64,000 nucleotides of DNA, taken from contig JADJRO010000001.1 in the NCBI GenBank assembly GCA_016712145.1, positions 2,852,501-2,916,500 on the forward strand, written 5' to 3'. This DNA comes from Saprospiraceae bacterium (lineage in GTDB: Bacteria > Bacteroidota > Bacteroidia > Chitinophagales > Saprospiraceae). The position numbers and the translations under genes are program-made. Below are positions 26,427-33,981 of this stretch, piece by piece. The notes below the pieces were generated by a model, which made no database searches, was not told the origin of the DNA, and saw nothing but the letters and a program-made list of their open reading frames with translations. Position 1 is the first letter of the stretch. Each line of letters opens with the position of its first letter.

Positions 26427-28131
26427 TTACATTTTTACAAAAGACCTTTTTTCTGTTCCGGAAACAGATTGGATAAAATAAACTCCCGGTTTCAGCTCCG
26501 ATAAATTTTCAGTGTGTTGTTTGTCATTAAACGAAATGCGTTTTAACTCTTTTCCCAAAGCGTCCATAAGTACAAATTCAGTTTGCATTCCTTTGAGAAT
26601 TTCAATTTGCAATACATCGTACACCGGATTTGGATAAATTTGAAATGCAGTGGCTTCGTTTTCTATGGTACCCACATACAATTGTGCTTTTTTTTACTGC
26701 TTTCAGCGCATCAATCAAACCGTAACCGTAAGTATTGTTTGGAATGCGGGTTCCAGAGTATGGAAAGCAATCAAAATCAGCTACAAAAGGTTCGGCGGTT
26801 TCTTCAATAATGCTTTCAATGGTTTCAACCCGTCCAGCTAAAAGTGGATTGGCTGAAATCATCAAAGCAACTAAGCCAGCGACATGCGGACCGGCCATAC
26901 TGGTTCCATTCCAGGATGCAAATTGGCCATCGGGCAGGGTTGACAATACATCTGAACCCGGTGCCACTACATTGGGTTTGATTCGTGTTGCTTTGTAATT
27001 ATTTACCGGACCGTTGCTGCTGAAATTGCTGATGTGATTGTCAGGATGAAAAGCACCAACCGAAAAACTTCCATCGTAAATGGCTGGAACATGTCGCAAA
27101 GTATTGCAAGCGGCACCGTCATTGCCCGCTGAAACAACGACCACGACTCCGGCTTTACGTAAATTTTCTACGACCAATTCCATAATTGGAAATACAGTGG
27201 TGTCACAACCTTCTTCTAAACTGCAATACCAACTGTTGTTAATGACATGCGGTGCCAATTCAGGTTTAGGATTTTTTCCATCTAAGTCATAAGGCGCCAG
27301 AAAAAACTCAAAACATTCAATATACGTTGAAGGAGCGCCATTTCCTTGTTCCATATTCCGGCATCCAATCCATTGAGCTTCCGGAGCCATACCAATAGCA
27401 TGTTCTGCGGTTTCACCGACCATGGTCCCTACGGTGTGGGTACCGTGTGAATTGTCATCGCAAGGTTCTTTAAGATTCAGTCCGCAAGGATTGTTTGGAT
27501 TGCCACTCAAGGGACTGATTTGATGAATGGCATCGTGCCAATTGTAATTGTGATCTATCAGTCCATTGGTATTTCCACGATAACGCGCTTTGATAGCAGC
27601 GACATCCCAGCGTACCCCAGTATCTTCACCGGCTACAACAATGCCCTGACCTTTAATTCCCAAATCCCATACCTGGTCAGCACCGACTCGTTTAATGCCC
27701 CAGGTAATCTCTGGAGCCCTTTGAGTTAAATGAATGCTTGGATCCTGTTGAGGAACCCCCCGTTGAGGAGAATCGTAACTGATCCGGTCGACCTCTTCGA
27801 GAGCAGCAATTTGAAGGATAGTTTCTTTTGTTAGTTCAGTCCAAAGCGCATTCACCAGATAAAAGGATCGGAAGGAGATGTTTTTTGATTGGAGTAATTC
27901 CTGACATTTTTTTTGACTCAATCCCGAGGTATGATTTAAGACCTGATAAGCATAAGCTGCTTTTTGTTCTTTACTCCAATTGTAATTGATACCAGAAAGA
28001 TCTGCTTGTTGTTTAAATTGGATTAAAACCGGTATTTTTTGGTTTGTTTCCATTTTTTTTAACAAAGCAGACGAAATCTGTGACTGGCTGGAAGAAGATA
28101 TTAAAATAAATAATAATATATAAGGCTTCAT
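26427..28131 (-). CDS. S8 (subtilisin) serine peptidase with T9SS tail, frame broken by +1 base
   Basis: Secreted subtilase. The start at 28131 (MKPYILLF, signal peptide) is preferred over 28176 because a TTTG-N20-TAAATTTG promoter ends at 28146. An I9-like propeptide region spans about 30-118. The catalytic triad is Asp170 (AGEDTG), His229 (NSHGTHT) and Ser411 (NGTSMAG). At 26688-26695 a run of eight A (coding strand) shifts the frame; with seven A the protein continues from VKKAQLYVGTIENE into a type A sorting domain (IYPNPVYD...) ending at 26427. As written, the first frame stops after about 25 foreign residues at 26602. This may be a sequencing error, a real mutation or slippage. Confidence 0.88.
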
Positions 28132-28145
28132 CGCTGAATTTTTTG

Positions 28146-28177
28146 CAAATTTATTGAATATTTTGTTGGCGTTCAAA
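28146..28177 (-). promoter_or_regulatory. Promoter of the subtilase gene (TTTG-N20-TAAATTTG)
   Basis: On the minus strand, TTTG (28177-28174) and TAAATTTG (28153-28146) are 20 bp apart, matching the Bacteroidota -33/-7 pattern. It lies 14 bp before the MKPY start and supports that start. Confidence 0.7.
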
Positions 28178-28267
28178 TTCTTGTTGTAAACATATAACGT
28201 AAAATCCAGGCTCTGGGTTAATTAATCTAATTTTACACGGTTTTGTTATTCATGTACAAATCACTAA

Positions 28268-29278
28268 ATGGCAAGTTTTCCAGAAAACCGATCCGACCGT
28301 AAAAAAGATCATATCGAGCTGGCTTTTAAGTCACAAACCGGAATTCCGGATTTGGATGCCCGTTTTTATTATGAGCCCGTTTTAAGCAAGCATCCATCTG
28401 AAAATCAAATTCAAGCCATTGCTTTTGGCAATAAGACCCTATCCTATCCGATCTGGGTATCCAGCATGACCGGTGGCACAGCGCAAGCAAAAAAAATAAA
28501 TGAAAATCTGGCTTTGGCATGCCGGGAATTTGGTTTAGGCATGGGGCTCGGTTCTTGTCGAAAATTAATAGAACACCCTGAATTGTTACCGGATTTTGAT
28601 ATGCGGGAACTTATTGGAAATGATTTGCCTTTGTATATCAATTTAGGGATTGCTCAAATTGAGCAATGGTTTATGCAATCCAAACAGGAATTAATTAAAA
28701 AATTGGTGGATATGCTGCGTGCTGATGGATTGATTATTCATGTCAATCCATTGCAGGAGTTTATGCAGGCTGAAGGAGACCGCTTTAAAAATCCGCCCAT
28801 CGACACCATAAAAAAAGTATTGGATCAATTTAGTTTTCCGGTGATTGTTAAAGAAGTTGGACAAGGCATGGGACCTGAAAGTTTAAAAGCATTGTTGCAA
28901 CTGCCCTTACAGGCAATTGAATTTGGAGCATTTGGAGGAACCAATTTTGCATTGCTTGAATTGAATCGCAAGGAAGGTTCACCAAGTCTTCTGGCCGGAT
29001 TGGCTCAAATTGGACATTCCGCTGAGGAAATGATGCACTATTGCAATGTCCTTGCTGCAAATGAAGTCATTTCCTGCAAACAATTGATTGTATCAGGAGG
29101 GGTCCGCGATTATCTCGATGGGTATTACTACATCAGTAAAAGCAAGATACCGGCACTTTACGGCCAAGCTTCTGGTTTTTTAAAATACGCACAAGGATCT
29201 TATGAAGAGTTGCGATATTTTGTTCAACAACAAATTCGTGGTTTAAATCTTGCATTTTCTTTTTTAAAAGTTAAATAA
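28268..29278 (+). CDS. fni: Type 2 isopentenyl-diphosphate delta-isomerase
   Basis: 336 residues. It is the FMN- and NADPH-dependent isomerase interconverting isopentenyl and dimethylallyl diphosphate, unrelated to type 1 IDI. The FMN-binding TIM-barrel motifs are visible: WVSSMTGGTAQA, GLGMGLGSCR, HVNPLQEFMQAEGD, VKEVGQGM, FGAFGGTNFALLE and VSGGVRDYLDG. The HMG-CoA reductase gene starts 3 bp after its stop, making a two-gene isoprenoid unit. A TAATTTTA sequence (28228-28235) is a weak -7 candidate. Confidence 0.94.
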   Translation: MASFPENRSDRKKDHIELAFKSQTGIPDLDARFYYEPVLSKHPSENQIQAIAFGNKTLSYPIWVSSMTGGTAQAKKINENLALACREFGLGMGLGSCRKLIEHPELLPDFDMRELIGNDLPLYINLGIAQIEQWFMQSKQELIKKLVDMLRADGLIIHVNPLQEFMQAEGDRFKNPPIDTIKKVLDQFSFPVIVKEVGQGMGPESLKALLQLPLQAIEFGAFGGTNFALLELNRKEGSPSLLAGLAQIGHSAEEMMHYCNVLAANEVISCKQLIVSGGVRDYLDGYYYISKSKIPALYGQASGFLKYAQGSYEELRYFVQQQIRGLNLAFSFLKVK

Positions 29279-29281
29279 TCA

Positions 29282-30634
29282 TTGGACACTAAAAAAACGG
29301 CTCCGGAATCTGGAAAAAAAATATCCGGATTTTCAAAACTATCCAAGCGAGGTAAAATCAAATGGATGGTAGAGCATTTTTTTAAAGATCCTGAAAATGT
29401 GATGCACGAACTCATGAGTTACTGGCATCACAATGAAGACCAACAAAAAATATTGGATGGGTTTAGTGAAAACACCATCACGAATTTTCCTTTGCCATAC
29501 AGTGTTGCGCCCAATTTTTTAATCAATGGAAAGACCTATTGTGTACCCCTGGTAACTGAAGAAAGCAGTGTAGTAGCTGCAGCAGCATCAGCAGCAAAAT
29601 TTTGGATGGATCGTGGTGGATTTTATGCTGAAGTATTAAATACAAAGAAATTAGGACAGATTCATTTTAAGTGGAAGGGAACGGCAGAACAATTAAAACA
29701 ATTTCTTCCGGATATTCAGGAACTGATGTTGGCAAATGCAAAAGATGTCACACAAAATATGTTTCAGCGCGGTGGTGGTGTAGAATCGTTTGAATTAAAA
29801 CAATTGGATGGGATCCCAAACTATTTTCAATTGCTGATTGGTTTTCAAACCTGTGACTCAATGGGAGCTAATTTTATTAATTCCTGTTTAGAATCTTTCA
29901 GTAGTAGTTTGGAAAATTATTTTTTAAATAAGGTTTCACTGCCTGATGATTTGCGTGATGCGGAAATTATCATGAGTATTTTATCCAATTATACACCGGA
30001 ATGTTTGGTACGTGCCTGGGTGCAATGTCCTATATCTGAATTGGGTGAATTTGCTGGAAATCTCAAGGCGGCTGAATTTGCGGAGCGATTTTATACAGCA
30101 GTGCAAATTGCAAAAGAAGATCCTTATCGTGCAGTCACACACAACAAAGGAATTTTTAATGGCATAGATGCGGTCGTATTGGCTACTGCAAATGATTTTC
30201 GGGCAGTAGAAGCATGCGGTCATGCCTACGCAGCGCGAAACGGAAGCTACAGCAGTTTAAGCGATTGCAGGCTTGAAGATGGCATGTTTTATTTTTCATT
30301 AGAACTCCCAATCGCGTTGGGAACTGTCGGTGGATTGACAGCATTACATCCAATGGCTAAACGATCTTTAGAATTATTAGAAAACCCTTCAGCTGAATCT
30401 TTAATGATGATTACAGCAGCCACGGGTCTCGCACAAAATTTTGCAGCAGTCCGATCCTTGATAACAACAGGGATACAATATGGCCATATGAAAATGCATC
30501 TGGTCAATATTTTACATCACTTCAAAGCAAATGAACAGCAAATCGAAGCAGCCAAAATTTATTTTTCAAAAAACAAAGTGAGCTTTCATGATGTGCGCAG
30601 TTTCCTGGAAATGTGGAAGGGGGATAGTCTATAG
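29282..30634 (+). CDS. Hydroxymethylglutaryl-CoA reductase (class II type)
   Basis: 450 residues from TTG at 29282 (alternative in-frame starts are further in). It reduces HMG-CoA to mevalonate, or the reverse. The conserved catalytic Glu block TEESSVVAAAASAA, the cofactor-binding GTVGGLTALHP region, NDFRAVEACGHAYAARNG and the late catalytic His region GIQYGHMKMH are present. The soluble, membrane-anchor-free architecture fits class II. It follows fni by 3 bp. Together with GGGP synthase at 24545 it indicates a mevalonate-based isoprenoid supply. Confidence 0.93.
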   Translation: MDTKKTAPESGKKISGFSKLSKRGKIKWMVEHFFKDPENVMHELMSYWHHNEDQQKILDGFSENTITNFPLPYSVAPNFLINGKTYCVPLVTEESSVVAAAASAAKFWMDRGGFYAEVLNTKKLGQIHFKWKGTAEQLKQFLPDIQELMLANAKDVTQNMFQRGGGVESFELKQLDGIPNYFQLLIGFQTCDSMGANFINSCLESFSSSLENYFLNKVSLPDDLRDAEIIMSILSNYTPECLVRAWVQCPISELGEFAGNLKAAEFAERFYTAVQIAKEDPYRAVTHNKGIFNGIDAVVLATANDFRAVEACGHAYAARNGSYSSLSDCRLEDGMFYFSLELPIALGTVGGLTALHPMAKRSLELLENPSAESLMMITAATGLAQNFAAVRSLITTGIQYGHMKMHLVNILHHFKANEQQIEAAKIYFSKNKVSFHDVRSFLEMWKGDSL

Positions 30635-30657
30635 AAAGGAAGAGTCTGTAGGAATTT

Positions 30658-31040
30658 TGCAATTCTGTAATGCTGCAATGCTGCAATGGAGGAGTGCGTC
30701 TGTAGTCTCTAGCGAGGAAGTCTGAAGAGAAATGCTGCAATGATACAATGCTGCAATACTACAATGGTGCAATGCTACAATGGTGCAATGCTATAATGCT
30801 GCAATGCTGCAATACGGCAATGCTAAAATGCTACAATTAAAAATGAAAATTGAGCATTTCTTTGCGTCTTTGCGACTCTGCGAGAATTCTTGATAGCTTA
30901 TCAGCTTAATAGCTTATTAGCTTTTTGTTCCATTCAGACTACAGACTCTAGACTCCTCTTTTCCTTAAGCCAATCAGCCTTCCAGCCTTTCAGCCAACCT
31001 TAATAACTTGTTAGCTTTTTTCGTACAGACTGCAGACTGC
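30658..31040. repeat. Cluster of octamer and heptamer arrays after HMG-CoA reductase
   Basis: Octamers: 30658-30689 (TGCAATGC type x4), 30731-30834 (thirteen exact 8-bp steps on AATGCTGC), 30860-30883 (CTTTGCGT, CTTTGCGA, CTCTGCGA), 30895-30926 (AGCTTATC, AGCTTAAT, AGCTTATT, AGCTTTTT) and 30975-30998 (CAGCCTTC, CAGCCTTT, CAGCCAAC). Heptamers: 30935-30955 (CAGACTA, CAGACTC, TAGACTC) and CAGACTG x2 near 31026. They account for most of the 470-bp gap; no gene is seen in it. Confidence 0.85.
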
Positions 31041-31075
31041 AAGTTTTCAATTCTAGTTAGCGTGTGATATTTTTA

Positions 31076-31083
31076 TAACTTTG
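31076..31083 (+). promoter_or_regulatory. -7 box (TAACTTTG) for the YjdM-like gene
   Basis: Exact TAnnTTTG, 21 bp before the ATG at 31105. Confidence 0.55.
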
Positions 31084-31104
31084 CATTCTTAAATTCAATT
31101 AATT

Positions 31105-31449
31105 ATGGAATATCCAATTTGCCCCAAATGTAAAAGTGGCAACACTTATCCTTTTGAAGATAATTACATTTGTCCTGATTGTTTTCACGAATGGAGCCTT
31201 CATGAACAAATTGAAACCCCAGAGTCTGGAGAACTGGTTGTAAAAGATGCAAATGGTGTTGTTTTGCAAAATGGAGATACCGTTATAACCATCAAAAATT
31301 TACCCTTAAAAGGAAGTTCTCAATCCATCAAAGTAGGCACTAAAGTCAAAAAAATTCGATTGACGGATGGCGACCATAACATTGATTGTAAGATTGATGG
31401 TTTTGGTGCTATGGCATTGAAATCTGAGTTTGTGAAGAAAGTGATTTAG
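31105..31449 (+). CDS. YjdM/PhnA-family zinc-ribbon protein
   Basis: 114 residues. It has an N-terminal zinc ribbon (CPKC...CPDC, residues 6-26) and a C-terminal beta domain with NGDTVITIKNLPLKGSS, KVGTKVKKIRL and a final DGFGAMALKSEFVKK. It matches the YjdM/PhnA family, historically named for alkylphosphonate use, although that role is doubtful and no phosphonate genes are nearby. The gene is flanked on both sides by octamer arrays of the same AATGCTGC type. Confidence 0.88.
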   Translation: MEYPICPKCKSGNTYPFEDNYICPDCFHEWSLHEQIETPESGELVVKDANGVVLQNGDTVITIKNLPLKGSSQSIKVGTKVKKIRLTDGDHNIDCKIDGFGAMALKSEFVKKVI

Positions 31450-31586
31450 TCTATAGTCTGTTGGAAAGATGGGAAATGCAGTAAAGCTGCAATCCTACAA
31501 TACTGTAATGCTACCATGTTACAATAATGCAGTGCTTTAATACTGCAATGCAACAATGCTGCAATTTTACGATGTTACAATGCTGA
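31448..31586. repeat. Heptamer pair and 12-unit octamer array after the YjdM-like gene
   Basis: 31448-31461 is AGTCTAT, AGTCTGT and overlaps the TAG stop (31447-31449). 31491-31586 is twelve exact 8-bp steps (for example AATCCTAC, AATACTGT, AATGCTAC, CATGTTAC, AATGCTGC) on the same theme as 30731-30834. Confidence 0.85.
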
Positions 31587-31703
31587 CAGGGTGGGATGAA
31601 TTGAAATTACGACTTCATTAAGGCAAAACAAATCACAATTAAAACTAAACCTTTTCATTGATAATTTGTTTCCCCTGTATTCCTAAATTAAATATGCAAT
31701 CGT

Positions 31704-32366
31704 ATGGATTTAATGCAACTGCTTCAAGAGCAATTAAGCGGAACTGTTTTAAGCCAAGTAAGTGAACAAATTGGTGCCAGCGAAGAGCAAACGGCTCAGG
31801 CTGCTGGAGGTATTTTTGCTTCTTTGGTAGGTGGTTTGGCAAACAATGCAGCCAGCCCTTCTGGATTATCTGCATTATCAGCCGCATTGGATCGGGATCA
31901 TGACGGTTCGGTTTTGGATGATATTATGGGATTGGTAGGCGGTATGGCACAAGGTGCATCGCCTGCAACCAATGGTTTAGGCATCTTAAATCATATTTTA
32001 GGAGGCAAACAAGAACAAGTTGCTCAACAAGTCAGTCAGAGTTCCGGGTTGAATATGGGGCAAATCATGAAGTTAATGCCCATTTTGGCTCCCATTGTCA
32101 TGGGATTGATTGGAAAAATGCGCAATTCAAATACCACACAGGGACAGGGTTCTGGTGGAGGTTTATTTGATCTTGCTTCTATTTTGATGGGATCAGCACA
32201 ATCTGCACAGGGTGGTGGATTTGGGGATCTGATCGGCACCGTATTGGGTGGCGTGCTAGGAGGTGCACAATCCGCTCCTCAAGAACAACAAACGGCTCAA
32301 TCACAAGCCCCTCAGGCTGGTGGCTTGTTTGGTAAATTACTCGGAAGTATTTTTAAAGGAAGATAA
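31704..32366 (+). CDS. DUF937 domain-containing protein
   Basis: 220 residues, rich in Gly, Ala, Gln and Ser. The N-terminal part (MDLMQLLQEQLSGTVLSQVS, GGIFASLVGGLANNAAS, DRDHDGSVLDDIMGLVGG) is the typical DUF937 pattern, and low-complexity Gly/Gln segments follow. No signal peptide is evident. Function is unknown. Its last 30 bp overlap the 3' end of the convergent membrane-protein gene. Confidence 0.85.
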   Translation: MDLMQLLQEQLSGTVLSQVSEQIGASEEQTAQAAGGIFASLVGGLANNAASPSGLSALSAALDRDHDGSVLDDIMGLVGGMAQGASPATNGLGILNHILGGKQEQVAQQVSQSSGLNMGQIMKLMPILAPIVMGLIGKMRNSNTTQGQGSGGGLFDLASILMGSAQSAQGGGFGDLIGTVLGGVLGGAQSAPQEQQTAQSQAPQAGGLFGKLLGSIFKGR

Positions 32367-33755
32367 TTCCTGTTTGGAAAAATTGTTTTGAGTTTCCCAA
32401 TATTTCAACACAAGTTGTAATAGAATTATAGTTGCAAAAAAGGGTATGAGCCAAATAACCCTACTTTGATACCTGTCTAATACCGTTGAAAATGTACTGC
32501 AAATAAATGCATTGCTTATTTCAAATACTGCCAATAATAAAATGCCTTGTTTGATCCTATAATCCCATTCAATAGTATTTATTACAAAAGGCAATGTAAG
32601 TATGCACAATGCGAGATAAACAATTATAATTTGTATGGTATTTAAAAATTCAAAGTCCAGCAAATGGTTAAATTGATGAGCCGCCAGAAACTCTTTTCGT
32701 TCTGATGGCATGTATTTTCTGATTTCTATTAATGGGGGATTAATCATTTCTCCGTTCGGGGCATCTCCAGTATTGAATTTGAATAGTTGCTTAAAAGTTT
32801 GTTGAATACTCTTTAAAACAAACAAGGGACCGTAGTTTCGAGAAAACACTATTTCTTTTATTAAATGTTCATCTTCTGATTTATGTAAGTTCCAATCCCC
32901 TGAATTAGTAATAGGGCTTTTCATATCCCATATCAGATCCCAAGGAAGGCTGTCTTTAAATTGACATAAATAGAATGGTGCTTTATTACAGTATTCATTT
33001 AAAAAAGGAACCAGTAATTCGTTATCGTGGATTTTATTTAAAATAAATGCATGAGATGCTTGAGAAAGGCTCCATTTCTTACTTAAGTAAAAATTTATAA
33101 CCAAAGAAAAACCTACACTAATTAATATAAGTAAGAGTAATTTTTGTATGAAATAAATTTTTGAAATAAATTTTTGAAATAAATTTTTGAAATAAATTTT
33201 TGAAATAATAGAAACTAAAAAAAATCCAAAAATAAAAATCGAGATAAGCAAATGAGAATGATGAGTTAAAATACTCGCAATGAATAAAACCCACAAAATA
33301 AACTTGTGAAAAATATTCAAATCGGGCATAGCATAGAGAATGAAAACTATTAGAAATAGAAAAGAGGTAAAAATATCAGGAGTAATCATGCTTACATTAA
33401 AACTAACACCCGTTGTCAAGCATAAAAATGTTAAAATAAAAAAATAGTAAAAATTAAAATAGGTTGAACCTATAAACTCTTTTAGAATTAAATACACAAG
33501 GTAAGCGAGTATAAAACTTTGTACAAAAACCACATTCCATAGTGAAGTTGAAAAACTCACAATTCTAACAAATAAGCCATAAAAAATAGGCCGATCAATC
33601 GGAACGAAGACTTCAAATCCAGATCGTATATAAGTTCCTGTGTCTGGGTAAACAAATGGATACGAATTGTAACAAGCTAATCTTAAAAGAATGATGCTTC
33701 CGAGAACTATAATTCCAAAAACAGTCAAGCGTTTTTGAAAATGTAAATTTTTCAT
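32337..33755 (-). CDS. GT-C-like multi-spanning membrane protein (function unknown)
   Basis: 472 residues with about ten hydrophobic helices. The first loop contains YPDTGTYIRSG, with an Asp placed as in GT-C glycosyltransferases of the PMT/ArnT type, and a soluble segment lies between about residues 240 and 350; assignment to GT-C is inference. An in-frame 13-bp tandem repeat (33150-33207) encodes about residues 183-202 and could switch the frame. Promoter TTTG-N19-TATATTTG (33783-33813) supports the start. The gene is more AT-rich than its neighbours. Confidence 0.7.
   Translation of the reverse strand: MKNLHFQKRLTVFGIIVLGSIILLRLACYNSYPFVYPDTGTYIRSGFEVFVPIDRPIFYGLFVRIVSFSTSLWNVVFVQSFILAYLVYLILKEFIGSTYFNFYYFFILTFLCLTTGVSFNVSMITPDIFTSFLFLIVFILYAMPDLNIFHKFILWVLFIASILTHHSHLLISIFIFGFFLVSIISKIYFKNLFQKFISKIYFIQKLLLLILISVGFSLVINFYLSKKWSLSQASHAFILNKIHDNELLVPFLNEYCNKAPFYLCQFKDSLPWDLIWDMKSPITNSGDWNLHKSEDEHLIKEIVFSRNYGPLFVLKSIQQTFKQLFKFNTGDAPNGEMINPPLIEIRKYMPSERKEFLAAHQFNHLLDFEFLNTIQIIIVYLALCILTLPFVINTIEWDYRIKQGILLLAVFEISNAFICSTFSTVLDRYQSRVIWLIPFFATIILLQLVLKYWETQNNFSKQELSSFKNTSE
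33150..33207. repeat. 13-bp tandem repeat inside a coding sequence, four copies
   Basis: The unit GAAATAAATTTTT occurs perfectly at 33150, 33163, 33176 and 33189, with a six-base fifth remnant. Thirteen is not a multiple of three, so gain or loss of one unit shifts the frame of the membrane-protein gene. Confidence 0.92.
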
Positions 33756-33782
33756 AGGAAAGAAAAGGATGATTATTTAAAG

Positions 33783-33813
33783 CAAATATAGTTGAAAATT
33801 GTATCAACTCAAA
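33783..33813 (-). promoter_or_regulatory. Promoter of the GT-C-like gene (TTTG-N19-TATATTTG)
   Basis: Minus-strand TTTG (33813-33810) and TATATTTG (33790-33783) with exactly 19 bp between, 27 bp before the ATG. It is the best complete -33/-7 match in the window. Confidence 0.75.
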
Positions 33814-33981
33814 AGTATCAATCAATTTATAATAGCAAATGTAAAGGGATTGCTATTATGTTTTGCAATAAAATGTAAGATATTGAGAATTTCTACTGCG
33901 GATTTGACCATTACTAAAAGCAAGCGACTTTATATCTAACAGGACATATATGTCTTTTGAATTAAGATTTACAAAGCCTAA

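Noticed and set aside
30731..31586. CRISPR array
   Set aside because: The units are 8 bp and contiguous, with no 25-40 bp repeats, no unique spacers and no cas genes.
33150..33207. Reading the 13-bp repeat as an intergenic element
   Set aside because: The frame of the membrane protein is continuous through it, and helices on both sides are in the same frame.
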